Shown: positions 11,693-24,268 of the stretch, piece by piece
Numbering within the stretch: the stretch's first letter is position 1
Layout: every line of letters starts with the position of its first letter
Source of the DNA: Thermothelomyces thermophilus ATCC 42464
Taxonomy: Eukaryota; Ascomycota; Sordariomycetes; Sordariales; Chaetomiaceae
Assembly: GCF_000226095.1 (NCBI RefSeq)
Contig: NC_016477.1
Coordinates: forward strand, 558,001 to 622,000
Direction: 5' to 3'
Length of the DNA: 64,000 nucleotides
Position numbers and translations under genes: made by a program
Notes under the pieces: generated by a model
What the model was told of the DNA's origin: nothing
What the model saw: only the letters and a program-made list of their open reading frames with translations
The model's database searches: none

Positions 11693-12119
11693 TGTGACGA
11701 ACCTAACTTAGACTTCTTCTAAAAGGGTCTAGACGGAGGTAGATTAGGCGGGACAAGTAGGCAGGTCGTCTGAGGGATTTGGTGAAGCTAAAGGGTTTAT
11801 AATAACACTAGAGTTATCTCTTATAGTAATCAGCAATGCTTAGTATAAGTACTGTGATTATAATTGTTATTACTGGTGAACTCCTAGAGTCTACTATAAC
11901 GAGTGACTATTTACATATATATATACTCCTAGGATTATTAGCAGTCGTGGTGATCATTTATACTGGCTTACCTAGCTTATATCGTAAGCCGGTGATCCTC
12001 TGTTAGGATCATTCCTTGCTAAGCGTGATCCTGTCCTGATTGGTCCATCATTCCTTCGGCTTGATTGGCCTGTTTGTGCCAGTGGCTCAGGCGGTATCTA
12101 CATGTATATTTCCGTGACA
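11693..12119 (-). repeat. 5' LTR of copy C (427 bp)
   Basis: It adjoins the gag leader on its left and the CTAAG duplication on its right. Immediately inside the LTR the leader reads CGTTATTACCACTCCC in element orientation. This does not begin with the TGG expected of a standard tRNA primer-binding site, so the priming mode (possibly self-priming, as in Tf1-type elements) is open. Confidence 0.92.
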
Positions 12120-15100
12120 CTAAGCATGTACTGATGTAACTTGCCAATAGATTACGTCTGCCAGCTGTTTAGCTGTCTATAACTCCTTGTAGGGAAAGAA
12201 GTATGCCTATTTAGTTAGGCGATCTACTATAGTAAGAATACTATCGTAGATTACTCTTATAGCTATATCCTTAGATTCTAGCAGCTTCGTAATAAAGTCT
12301 ATTGTGACTAAGCTCCATAGTTTATTAGCTATTAGTAGTAGCTAAAGTAGCCTATACGGCTTATATCGTACCGTTTTGCTTCGATTACAAATGTCGTAGT
12401 TCTATATAACTTCCTTAACCTGTGCCATTAACTATGGAAAGTCGTAGTGTTTCTTGACTTGTGTAACAGTCTTTGTAACTCCTTTATATCCTCCGAGTTT
12501 CGACTCGTAGAGTTCTTAAATCATCTGTAGCTGTTGATCCTAGTTGTAGATATATACTTTGCCTCGGTACCAAAGTTTCCTATCTCTTTCTTCTACTCTA
12601 TTAGGTATTACTAGTCTAGGTGCTGCTTAATACTATGCCTTGTTGATCCTTTCCTCTCGAAAGATTGTATAGCATTCGAGGAACGAGTCAAGTAGATTGT
12701 CTTCTATGGGTATCTACGTTTCGTGATATAGCGTTCCGTCTGTTCGTTCCTTGAACAACGGTAGTATTGTTCCTGTTTGTCCTTTCGTATGATCCGTTCG
12801 TCGGCTTAAGATATCTGCTTGTACGTTCTCTTTGCCCTTCTTATAGCGGATCTCAAAGTTGAATTCTACGAGGAATTCTGCCTATCGTATTTGTCATCTG
12901 TTAAGCTCCTTCGTCGTTATAAAGTATCGCAAATTCTTGTAATCTATATATACTTATACCAGTTCAATCGTATCACTAAGGTATAGTTACCATTCCTTAA
13001 AAGCTTTGATAATTACAAGTAGTTCCTTGTCGTAGATCGGATAATTAAGACGTGGTCTATCAAGCTTCTTTAAAAAGAAGGCTATAGGATATAGCTTTCC
13101 TTATCCGTCTTATTATCCTAATTGTCCTCCGATAGCGTAGTCTAAAGCGTCCGTTTCTACCTCAAATAGCTTCTTAGGGTCTAGCAGTACTAGTACTAGA
13201 TCCTTAGTAATAGCGTTACAGATCTACGTAAATACTTGCTCATGTCGCTCTTCCTATTAGAATTTAGCGTTCTTTTTGGTAAGTTCGTACAAAGGTCGTA
13301 CGATCGCTCTAAAGTTCCTAATAAACATTCGGTAGAAGTTTGTAAATCCGATGAAGCTTCGTACTTCCGTGACTAACGTCGGTTATAGCTAATTCTTGAT
13401 GGCTTTAACCTTTAAAGGTTCTATCCGAATTTGTCCTAGGGATATTTCGTATCCTAGAAACACCGTTTTCCTAACGTGAAATTCGCTCTTTTCCTTGTTA
13501 ACTGATAGCTTGTACGTGTATAGCACGTCTAGCACTGCTTTTACATGCTTCTGGTGTTCGTCTATCGTCTTAGAGAAGATAAGTATGTCGTCGAGATAAT
13601 ATACTGTAAATTTGTCAAGAAAGGGTTAGATAGCTTAATCAATTAGGGCTTAGAACGTTGCTAACGCGTTTGTAAGTCCGAATGGCATGACGAGGTACTT
13701 ATAGTGGCTATAGGGTGTCCTAAAGGCCGTTTTCTACTCATCGCCTTCTTTAATCTATATATAGTTATAGGCCGATAGTAAGTTAAGACGCGTGAAATAT
13801 TAGGCTCCTACTAACTAATCTCGGAGCTATAAGATTAGCAGTAACAGGTATCGATTTTTCATAGTCTGTTCGTTAAGTTGCTAATAGTCAACGTATAACC
13901 ATAGCTTTCTATCTTTCTTAAGTATAAATAGAATTAGGTAGCCTACTAGCAATGTCAATAGGCAGATATATCCTCTTTAAAGGTTCTCCTCTAAATATCG
14001 CTTAAGTTCTTTATTCTATATCTAGCTTGTATAGTAAATCTTAAAGAACTTTAGTCGTGCTCCTTTCTTGAGCTTAATCTCGTAATCCTATAGGCCGTGT
14101 TCTAGTAATCCTTCTAGATGTTTCGGTTTGAATGCTAGGTGTCCTTTGTATTCCTTCGGTACTTCCCTAGTCTTGTCTCGTCTCTCGGTTTTCTAATAGT
14201 ATATAAACTTGGTTCTATCTATAGTAATACTAGCGATTTCTCCTGTCTCAACCTACTACTCTAATTGTAGTGCTCCGCATTCGTCAACGGAGAGAACAGC
14301 TATCGGCAATTTAGCTTGTTCCTCCTGTCGCAATATCGATGTCGTTATACTGCCTCTTCTAGAGTCTATAGTGGTCTGCCTGCTACTGTCCGTCCCTTAT
14401 GGTAGATCCGTAGGATATGCCTTTCCTTAAGCATCGTCTGCTTGTGATCCTTACGCGCTCCCTATCTTGCTAGTCGAATATGACTCCGTTCGGGGTCGCA
14501 GGTGGCTACTATTCTTCTAGCTAATATCCGGGTTGTAATCTTTATGCTATAGTAACCCTAATATTATGTCTTTATTGTTACCTATGTCTATAATGCTAAA
14601 TATAACTACTATAGTCTTCCCTGCCATAGTGATATCGATTGGTTTAATCTCCTTATATACTTATTATGTCGGAAATGGCCCTTTGACTATGCTATGCTTC
14701 TACTTTATTCTCTAGGGTATTTGTAGCTAATTTACAAGTGTTGGCAAAATTAGGTTCATCTCTGCTCCACTATCTACTAGTACAAGCATTTTGTGCTGTT
14801 TCTACTATGCTATTATCTATAATCGCTTGTCTTGCCGCCGTCGTCTAAAGATTGTAGCGACTTCCTATGCTTCTGCTAGGAGGTCTTGATATAGTAGTCT
14901 CTTGCGCTAGTCCCTTCTATACTGCACTACCACTCGCTGCTACGTGGGCGTTAATGGTTTCCGGGCCCCTCGAAGGGCCCTAACCTGTTTCCTAGGTTAG
15001 TGCTGACCTCTTCGGTTGTTTGGCTAATAGTAGCTTCGTTAATCGTACTCATTTCTGTAAGCCATTAAGTGCTTATAGCTTCCTACCATTAGGTCTGTTC

Positions 15101-17239
15101 TGCTTTCCGTTGTATATACTATAGCTTTGTCTAAAGCTCCTAAATTCGTAATTTCTTTTCGTCCGTGTAATAGATGCAATCGTTACTCTAGTACGAGTCC
15201 TATATATCTCGTCCGGTTCCGTAGTACCTAGGCCAGGCTTGTCTTAGAACTATCGTAATGCCTTCTAAATTGCGGGCTTCGATCTTCTAGAGCAATTCGG
15301 CCGCTCTATTTCCTATATCGTAGACCTATTCTATAGGGTGTAAGCTTCTGTCCTCATTTCCTTGTTAGGTTAGCTAGTGATTGTTTTCGAATTTGTTACG
15401 GAAGTAGTATTGGCATTCATATACTATACACTAGAACCAGGGCACTTGCATATATGCCTTATGTCGAGGGTATAGTCGTGTAGCGTTGCCTAGGAGGTAT
15501 TAGAATTCTTTCCTAAATCCTTCCCATTATACATAGACTGTAGGTACTCTAGTACTAATATAGGAGTGTTTCTTCTAGTAGCTTTCCTATATACGTTCGT
15601 CTTTTCTACGGTTTGTATATATAAACTAGTATTCCAGGTTCTATATGTTGTTACTAAGTTGCTAGCCGTTAAGATACTCGGCGTAGCTATTAGGCCTATT
15701 ATATATTATAGGCTATTCTCCTTTAATAGTTTCTATGATATGTTAGAGTTCCCTTATTTCATCCCTCATTCTATCGCTTTACTAGGCAAGTCAAATCAAG
15801 CGTCTATCCCGTTCGCGTAGTTCTATATTAAGTCGAAAAACTTTATTACGGTACTATTCGATTTGTTCTTAGAGGAATAGAACATTAGGTCCGGGTCTTT
15901 CGATTCCTTAGATATCGGTTGTCTATAATCTATCCTGCCTCTATATAACCGTGAAACCCTACTACCTTAAGGCTAGGAGAATCGAAATTAGCGGTACATA
16001 CTCTCCTACCGTATCCTATTCGGCGAGACCTGTCTCTAGGTCCATAGTGACTAGTTCGGAGTACGGTGCTTGTTCGTCTTTACCGTTGCCGTCGTGTCCG
16101 AGACTGTCCGTGTTACTGCCCTTGTCTTCGTAGCTTATAGCCGCTACTTCGATAACGTCCTTGGTAGTTTCGTCAATAGCTATAATTTCCTTCCTAGGGG
16201 CTGGTTTCTATTCTTTCTTTAGGCTTTGGCATTCTTGCTTATAGTGCCCTTTCTTTCTATAGTTATAGTAGGTAATATTAGACTTGTCTTTGGTTGTCTT
16301 CTTCTAGTCCTGCTTCTATATTATGTCTATATCTATAGCTCTAGGGTACGTCCTATACGAGGTACTAATATATACTTGCTTTTTCTTATCGTTAGCCTTA
16401 ACCGTAGTTCTGTTCATTTGACCTTGTTTCTACTACTCTTGTATATAGAGTCGATTATCGATTCTAATAGCCTGTGCGATATATTTATCTAGAGTCTTAG
16501 GCCAATTGTACTTATATAGCTTGTCTTTAACCTTTTCCTTTAAGCTATTATAGAACAATTGTATTAACGCCTTATCATTAAGCTAAGACTTAAGCATGTC
16601 CTATCTAAACTATATAGCGTAAGAGGCTACTAACTTAGTCTATTAGAGATTAGCAAGTCTTTCTTACGTATAAATCTTCTTATCTTTGTCGCTAAAAACT
16701 TTCTAAAGCTCTTCTTCGAAATGGTCGTAAGATTAGAAGACTACCTATATAAACGTGTCTCGGTCGTCTTTATCTTCCTTAGTAAGATAGTCGTTCTATA
16801 TAGGCTCGAACTATCTAAGTACCTTGCCCTCTAGTCTTATAGCTATATAGAGGACTTTAGCTTTATCGTCTAGAAACTTGTCGTCATTAAGCCAGAAGTA
16901 GGATCAGAGGTTTATTAGGAATCCTATAAGATCCTCCTTGGTTCCTCTGTATTTGCTAGGTAGTTCGATCTTGATACGCTTTGCTTTGGCGCCCTCAAGT
17001 GCCTCGATTTTGGCGTAGGCCTCGTTGACCAACTTCTGCGAGTACTTTTCGCGGTTCTCAAGTTCCTTGATTCGAGCTTAAGTAGCCTTGTCTCTCTAGT
17101 CCAACTCCTAGATCCGTTACTAGAGTTGACCAAGCTGAGCGAGCAGCTGTTCGGCCGTGACGTTAGTAGCTATGTCGATGTCGAGGTCGAAGTTACCTCC
17201 GTTCTGAACTATGATAGAATAAAGGGAGTGGTAATAACG

Positions 17240-17666
17240 TGTAACGAACCTAACTTAGACTTCTTTTGAAAGAGTCTAGACGGAGGTGGATTGAGCGTGA
17301 CAAGTAGGCAGGTCGTCTAAGGGATTTGGTAAAGCTAAAGGGTTTATAATAATACTAGAGTTATCTCTTATAGTAATTAGTAATGCTTGGTATAAATACT
17401 GTAATTGTGATTGTTACTACTAGTGAACTCCTAGAGTCTACTATAACGAGTGACTATTTATATATATATATACTCCTAGGATTATTAGTAGTCGTAGTGA
17501 TTATTTATACTGGCTTACCTAGCTTATATTGTAAGCTAGTGATCCTCTATTAGGATCATTTCTTGCTAAGCGTGATCCCGTCCTAATTGGTCTATTATTC
17601 CTTCGGCTTAATTGGCCTGTTCGTGCTAGTGGCTCAGGCGGCATCTGCATATATATTTCCGTAACA
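17240..17666 (-). repeat. 5' LTR of copy B (427 bp)
   Basis: Identical in length to the other LTRs of the family. It starts TGTAACGAACC and ends TTCCGTAACA, followed by the second GTCGA duplication and the remaining RT of copy A. Confidence 0.92.
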
Positions 17667-20600
17667 GTCGAGAAAGGGTCGGATAGCTTGATCAATCAGG
17701 GCTTAGAACGTTACTAGCGTGTTCGTAAGTCCGAATGGCATGACAAGGTACTTGTAGTAGCTATAGGGTATCCTAAAGGCCGTTTTCCACTCGTCGCCTT
17801 CTTTAATCTGTATATAGTTATAGGCTAATGGCAAGTCAAGATACGTAAAATATTAGGCTCCTGCTAACTAATCTTGGAGCTGTAAGATCAGCAGTAATAG
17901 GTATCGATTTTTCATAGTCTATTCGTTAAGTTACCGATAGTCGACATATAACCATAGCTTTCCGTCTTTCTTAGGCATAAACAGGATTAGATAGCCTGCT
18001 AGCAATATCGACAGGCAGATATATCCTCTTCGAAGGTTCTCCTCCAAATATCGCTTGAGTTCTTCGTTCTATATCTAACTTATATAGTAAATCTTAAAGA
18101 ACTTTAGTCGTACTCCTTCCTTAAGCTTGATCTCGTGATCCTATAGGCCGTGTTCTAGTAATCCTTCTAGATGCTTCGGTTCGAATGCTAGGTGTCCTTC
18201 GTATTCTTTTGGTACTTCCCTAGTCTTATCTTATCTCTCGGTTTTCTAATAGTATACGAACTTGGTCCCGTCTATAGCGATACTAGCAATTTCTCCTATC
18301 TCAACCTACTACTCCAATTATAGTGCTCTGTATTCGTCAATAGAGAGAACAGCTATCAGCGGTTCGGCTCGTTCCTCCTGTCGCGATATCGATGTCGTTA
18401 TACTGCCTCTTCTAAAGTCCGTAGTAGTCTGCCTACCACTGTCTGTCTCTTGTGGTAGATCTGTAGGATATGCCTTTCTCTAAGTATCGTCTGCTCGCGA
18501 TCCTTATATGCTCCCTATCTTGCTAGTTAAATATAACTCCGTTTAGGGTTATAGGTAGCTACCATTCTTTTAGCTAATGTCCGGGTTGTAATCTTTATAC
18601 TATAGTAATCCTAATATTATGTCTTTGTCGTTACCTATATCTACGATACTAAATATAACTACTATAGTCTTCCCTACCATAGTGATATTAATCGGTTTGG
18701 TCTCCTTACGTACCTATTACGTTAGAAATAGCCCTTTGACTATACTATACTTCTACTTCATTCTCTAGGGTATCTATAGCTAATTTACAAGTGTCGGCGA
18801 GATTAGGTTTATCTCTACTCTACTATCTACTAGTACAAGCATTTTATACTATTTCCATTGTACTATTATCTATAGTCGCTTGTCTTGCCGCCGTCGTCCA
18901 AAGATTACGGCGATTTCCTATATTTCTGCCGGGAGGTCTCGATATAGTGGTCTCTTACGCCAGTTCCTCCTATACTACGCTACCACCTGCCGCTACGTAG
19001 GCGTTAATAGTTTTCGGGCCCCTCAAAGGGCCCTGACCCGTTTCCTAGGTCAGTATTAACCTCTTCGGTTATTCGGCTAATAGCGGCTTTATCAATTGTA
19101 CTCATTTTCGTAAGCCATTAGGTGCTTATAGCTTCCTACCATTAGGTCCGTTCTACTTTCCATCGTACGTGCTATAGCTTCATCTAAAGCTCCCAAATTT
19201 GCAATTTCTTTTCGTCCACGTAATAGAGGTAATCGTTACTCTAGCACGAATCCTATATGTCTCGTCCGGTTCCATAGTACCTAGGCTAGGCTCGTCTTAG
19301 AACTACTATAATGCTTTCTAGACCGTAGGCCTCGATCTTCTAGAGCAATTCGGCCGCTCTATTTCCTATATCATAGACCTATTCCATAGGGCGTAAGCTT
19401 CTATCCTCATTTCCTTGTCGGGTTGGCTAGTGATTGTTTTCGAATTTGTCACGGAAATGATATTGGCATTTGTATGCCACACATTGGAACTAGGGCACTT
19501 GCACATATGCCTCGTGTCGAGGGTATAGTCATATAGCGTTACCTAGGAAGTATTAGAATTCTTTCCTAAATCCTTCCCATTATATGTAGATTGTAGGTAC
19601 TCTAATGCTAATATAAGAGTATTTCTTCTAATAGCTTTCCTATATACGTTTGTCTTTTCTATGGTTTATATATATAAACTAGTATTCTAGGTTCCGTACG
19701 TTATTATTAAGTTGCTAGCCGTCAAGATACTTAGCATAGCTATTAGGCCTATTATATGTCATAGGCTATTCTCCTTTAATAGTTTCTACGATATGTCAGA
19801 GTTCCTTCATTTTGTCCCTCATTCTATCGCTCTAGTAAGTAAGTCAAATCAAGCGTCTATTCCGTTCGCGTAGTTCCGTGTTAAGCCGAAAAACTTCGTT
19901 ACGATATTATTCGATTCGTTCCTAGAGGAATAGAACATTAGGTCTAGATCTTTCGATTCCTTAGGTATCGGTTATCTACGATCTATCTTGCCTCTATATA
20001 ACTATAAAACCCTACTACCTTAAGGCTAGGAGAATCGAAACTAGCGGTACATATTCTCCTGCCATGTCCTATTTGGCAAGACCTATCTCTAGGTCTATAG
20101 TGACTAGTTCGGAGTATAGTGCTTGTTTGTCTTTACTATCGCTGTCGTGTCCGAGACTGTCCGTGTTACTATCCCTATCTTTGTAGCTTATAGCCGTTAC
20201 TTTGATAACGTCCTTAGTAGTTTTGTCGATGGCCGTAATTTCCTTTCTAGGGACTATCTTCTACTCTTTCTTTAGGCTTCGATATTCTCGCTTATAGTGC
20301 CCTTTCTTTCTATAGTTATAGTAGGTAATATTAGACTTGTCTTTGGTCGTCTTCTTCTAGTCCTGCTTCTACACTATATCTATATCTATAGCTCCGGGGT
20401 ATATCCTATATAAGGTACTAACGTATGCTCGCTTTTTCTTGTCGTTAGCCTTAACCGTAGTTCCGTTCATTTAACCTCATTTCTACTACTCTTGTATATA
20501 GAGTCGATTATCGATCTTGATAGCCTATATGATATATTTGTCTAGAGTCTTAGGCCAATTATACTTATATAGCTTGTCTTTAACCTTTTCCTTTAAGCCA

Positions 20601-21292
20601 TTATAGAATAATTACATTAACGCCTTATTGTTAAGCTAAGACTTAAGTATATCCTATCTAAACTATATAGCGTAAGAGGCTACTAACTTGGTCTATTAGA
20701 GATTAGTAAGTCTTTCTTATATATAAATCTTTTTGTCTTTATCGCTAAAAACTTTCCAAAGCTCTTCTTCGAAACAGTTATAAGATCGGAAGACTACCTA
20801 TATAAACGCGTCTCGGTCGTCTTCGTCTTCCTTAGTAAGATAGTCATTCTACGTAGGCTCGAACCATCTAAGTGCCTTGCCCTCTAGTCTCGTAGCTATA
20901 TAGAGGACTTTAGCTTTATCATCCAGAAACTTGTTGTCATTAAGCCGGAAGTAGGATCAGAGGTTTGTCAGGAATCCTACGAGATCTTCCTTAGTTCCTC
21001 CGTATTTGCTAGGTAGTTTAATCTTAATGTGCTTCGCTTTAGTACCCTCGAGTGCCTCGATTTTAGCATAGGCCTCGTTAACTAACTTCTATAAGTACTT
21101 TTTATGGTTCTCGAGTTCCTTAATTCGAGCTTAAGTAGCCTTGTCTCTCTAGTCTAACTCCTAGATCCGCTGCTAGAGTTGACCAAGCTAAGCGAGCAGC
21201 TGTTCGGCCGTGACGTCGGTAGCTATATCGATATCAAGGTCGAAGTTACCTCCGTTCTGAACCATAATAGAACAAAGGGAGTGGTAACAACG

Positions 21293-21508
21293 TATGACGA
21301 ACCTAACTCAGACTCTTCTAAAAGGGTCTAGACGGAGGTAGATTGAGTGGGACAAGTAGGCAGGTCGTCTAAGGGATTCGGTAAAGCCAAAGGGTTCATA
21401 ACAATACTAGAGTTGCCTCTTATAGTAATTAGCAATGCTTGGTATAAGTATTGTGATTGTGATTGTTACCACTGGTAAACTCCTAGAGCCTACTAGAACG
21501 AGTGACTA
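21293..21508 (-). repeat. Truncated 5' LTR of copy A
   Basis: Matches the first 216 bp of the 427-bp LTR (TATGACGAACC, from TGTGACGAACC) and then stops abruptly at GAGTGACTA, where unrelated and visibly less mutated sequence begins. The other half of the LTR is missing, so this end of A was deleted or recombined. Confidence 0.85.
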
Positions 21509-21741
21509 GCTATCTAATATACTTGTCTGGTTTCCTTATTCCTAAGTGTTCCCCTTAGATTCCGATTGTGTGATCGCTGCTGCGATCCTTCGATCATTGT
21601 TCGGGTGCTTGCCTTGATCGAAGTGCGATTACTACAATTACTTCCTGATTGGTCCTTAGGTCTTGCGGTTCCTGATTGGTTCTGTGTGCCTTGTCGGGTC
21701 GCCTTATGCGGTCGAATCGTGACAACTAAACTAATCGTCAT
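21509..21741. other. Less-mutated patch at the A/F junction
   Basis: About 230 bp in which CA, TG and GC-rich words are common (GATCGCTGCTGCGATCC, GTGTGCCTTGTCGGG), unlike the RIP-mutated DNA on both sides. The minus strand is open in the frame of the copia polyprotein but is rich in Gln, Asn, Arg, Ser and Thr and does not look like integrase. It may be a late filler or deletion scar. No function is visible. Confidence 0.55.
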
Positions 21742-23843
21742 AGTATCGTTATCTTGCTTAATCTTATAGATAGTAAGCCTATATTAGCGTCTTACCTAAC
21801 TCTCGAAATTCTAGATAACTCTTATAATCTGGTCTAGTGACTTCGTCATTAAGAGGAAAGGGAAGAGCTTCCTACTATACTTATTAATAATTATAAGTAG
21901 CTATTATAATCTATTAATCGCTTTAAGATAGTTAAATAGATTATAGGCTACTCACTAGAACGAGTATATAGACTTTTACTTAGGTAGTATTTTCCTAGAG
22001 ATAACCTTACTTATATAAGTACAAGTATAGCTCTCGTACTTAATATACGCCGTTCCTTTAATATAGATGTTTCTAGTGTTATTAATAAGCGCTTTTAACG
22101 CTTCTAGTCCGAGGTAACTAGCTCTTAAGTGCTAAAGATCCTTAGTATCCTCTTTTATAGTAGGTAACGCTTGTATCTAGGACCTTCTACCATACGTAGC
22201 GAGTATATTCTATAAGGATATACGAACGTTTACGATACCCGCTTTACTAAGTGAGACGTAATCTAAGAAGCTCGGGTAGTAGGAAAGTAGCTTATATTTA
22301 AGGAAGGTAAGATCATACTTACGTTCTAACTTACGAAGTATAACGTTATTTTCTAGTGTTCTAAAATATAGTAAGTAATCTAAGCTATAATACTAAGCGC
22401 CTACCTTAAGTAATAGAGCTTCCGAGATAATATTAATATAGAATCCTTTAACGATAGCAATATCCTTAAGTGTTAAGTTCTTAGTATATAGTCTATATAG
22501 TCTATCTAGAACGTTCTCGATTATCTAAGTACCCCTCTTACTAATAGGAAAGGTCGTTATACCTGCTTTGACAAACTTAGGATCTTCTACCTTAACGAAC
22601 GTCCTAAATAAAAGGAACTTCTTATTATTAATTAAGTAGGTTATACTATATGAGTCTAGTAAGGTGCTTTCTAAAAGAAAATAACGCTATAAAGCGACTA
22701 TACTAAATGCCCTATAGTAAGTCGAAAGCTCGCTAAGTAGTTAAGGGCTAATAATTAACGTATTAAGGGAACTAGGGTATCTTACCCCTAATTACTTAGA
22801 ATAGGATAGCTCCCCTTACTTAGCGATAAGTTGATTTTTTAGTCTAGCCTACTTTAGCTTGTCAAGCTCCTAACGAATCCTCTTATACTCCTTGTTAGAA
22901 AGGTACAAGCGTTACTCGTTACTATAGATAGCTTACTTGAGTATATAGCAGTCTACTGGATCCTACAGATGTCTTAGACGCTTATAGGGACATCTCATAT
23001 TACGCCGTTAAGCATACAAGTCTCCGCCTCTCTCCTTACCACTCTTTTAAGCTATAGGAAGTATTAGTATATAAGTTATCGAGAAGATTCTATACTTCCA
23101 AGAGACTCTAGGTTATACGTCGTTATTAATTAGGATCTCGGCTATTATAATAAGGGTACTAAGCTCTAGAAGTAGCTATTCTATACTATTAGTAAGCTTA
23201 ATTTCTATCTTCTTATTCGCTACCTAGGTTAGTAGGATATATATAGCGATAGCGTTAAGAAAGGCGTAAAGTCCTTATATACCTTGTACTTCTAGGATAT
23301 TATATTAGATAGCTTGCTGGAAGGCGACATTAAAGTTACGAATCTAGCGCTATAGATTAACTCCTAAACGCTTAGCTATGTCAAGACTAGTTATATATTA
23401 TATAGTAACTATTATATAGAACGTTACAACGGATAGTATAAGCATAGAGCAAAGCGCCTAGATAATCCCCCTAATAAGGTTAATATCCTTCTTCCTACGT
23501 GCTTTTATAGCCTTATAGAGTTTAGGATCTATAGTATATACTAGCCAGTGTTATAGCTATCCTATCTACTTACTAATGTCTACGGTATACGTAATATCTT
23601 TATAAAAAGAGTCTTACAATCGCGCGAATTCGGCTACAATAGCTACGTTAGAAGGCATCAAATCTATAGATATCGAGGGTAACAATCCTTCTTAGAGCTA
23701 CTTCTAAGAAGCTAGGATAAGGTTATCTCTAGCTTGCTTATAGGTTAGGCACTACGGAACCTCTAGATCTGGCTCGTAGTCGCCGTTAAGGTCGACGAAT
23801 CCCTATATACTAGCGAATTTAGCCTATAACCATAGTTCGATAT

Positions 23844-24268
23844 TGTCACGGAAATATACATATGGGACGCCGCCTGAGCCGCCTCCCCCGACAGGCCAAT
23901 AGAACAATAGATACAGACGGACCAATCAGGGAAGGATCACGCTTAGCAAAGTAATCTATATACTATAGGATCACTACTATAGCCATGATCTAGACGGCAA
24001 AGGATCACTAGGTAAAGAGTGATCCTAGGATTATATATATATATAGATAGTCACTCGTTATAGTAGACTCTAGGAGTTTACTAGTAATAGTAACCTTCCT
24101 ATAATATAGTACTTATACCAAGTATCGTTAAATACTATACAAGACAACTCTAGCATTATTATAAACCCTTTAGCTTCACTAAATCCCTTAGACAACCTAT
24201 ACGCTTGTTCCATTTAATCTACCTTCGTCTAAACCCTTTTAGAAGAAGTCTAAGTTAGGTTCGTTACA
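23844..24268 (+). repeat. 5' LTR of copy D (425 bp)
   Basis: Starts TGTCACGGAAATATACAT and ends AGGTTCGTTACA, the reverse complement of the LTR family seen in A-C. It is preceded by GATAT and followed by the gag leader TATTGCTATCACTCCC. Confidence 0.9.

Larger units (their letters stand above)
4566..12119 (-). mobile_element. Chromovirus copy C, full length, nested in B
   Basis: Complete 7,554-bp Ty3/gypsy element in leftward orientation: 5' LTR 11693-12119, gag, protease, RT, RNase H, integrase, chromodomain, antisense accessory ORF, polypurine tract, 3' LTR 4566-4992. The target duplication CTAAG lies at 4561-4565 and 12120-12124. The LTR ends are TG..CA. It is the youngest of the three nested copies by position and looks the least mutated, with DSGA and YLDD boxes intact. 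Stops in gag and pol still make it non-autonomous. Confidence 0.95.
3691..17212 (-). pseudogene. gag-pol of chromovirus copy B (split by C)
   Basis: Degraded polyprotein interrupted in the integrase by copy C at 4561-12124. The right part (17212 to 12125) holds gag (start ATA in place of ATG), protease LVDSGAE near 14,770-14,800, RT with YLDDILIF near 13,570-13,600, RNase H and the integrase finger. The left part (4560 to 3691) holds the end of the integrase and the chromodomain. The order matches copy C throughout. TAG/TAA codons interrupt every domain. Confidence 0.87.
2554..17666 (-). mobile_element. Chromovirus copy B, nested in A
   Basis: Leftward Ty3/gypsy element with both LTRs (2554-2980 and 17240-17666), flanked by the 5-bp duplication GTCGA. 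It is split by copy C inside its integrase. Removing C and one copy of CTAAG leaves 7,554 bp, exactly the length of C, so the two copies differ by point changes plus balanced small indels. The YLDD and DSGA boxes survive, but many stops interrupt gag and pol, and the gag start codon reads ATA. Confidence 0.93.
191..21265 (-). pseudogene. gag-pol of chromovirus copy A (split by B)
   Basis: The gag start survives as ATGGTTCAG at 21265. The right part (21265 to 17672) holds gag, a mutated protease motif (VLVDSRVE near 18,820) and the first part of RT. The left part (2553 to 191) holds the end of RT (YYLDNILIF near 2,520-2,545), RNase H, the integrase finger (HYDFPQLTAQVKEVVRNYNI near 1,340-1,410) and the chromodomain (DVEEILDSYIINREL, then NLNCPKKL, near 240-400). 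Two chromodomain tryptophans now read as stops. Confidence 0.87.
1..21508 (-). mobile_element. Chromovirus copy A (outermost, truncated by window)
   Basis: Leftward Ty3/gypsy element. It is present as 1-2553 (antisense ORF 3' end, chromodomain, integrase, RNase H, part of RT) and 17667-21508 (rest of RT, protease, gag, truncated 5' LTR). Copy B separates the two parts and is flanked by GTCGA at 2549-2553 and 17667-17671. RT reads across the removed insertion (the FVYYLDN end joins the segment upstream of the YLDD box). Its 3' LTR lies left of the window. The catalytic YLDD box reads YLDN and the protease DSGA reads DSRV, so this copy is dead. It is more heavily mutated than C. Confidence 0.88.
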
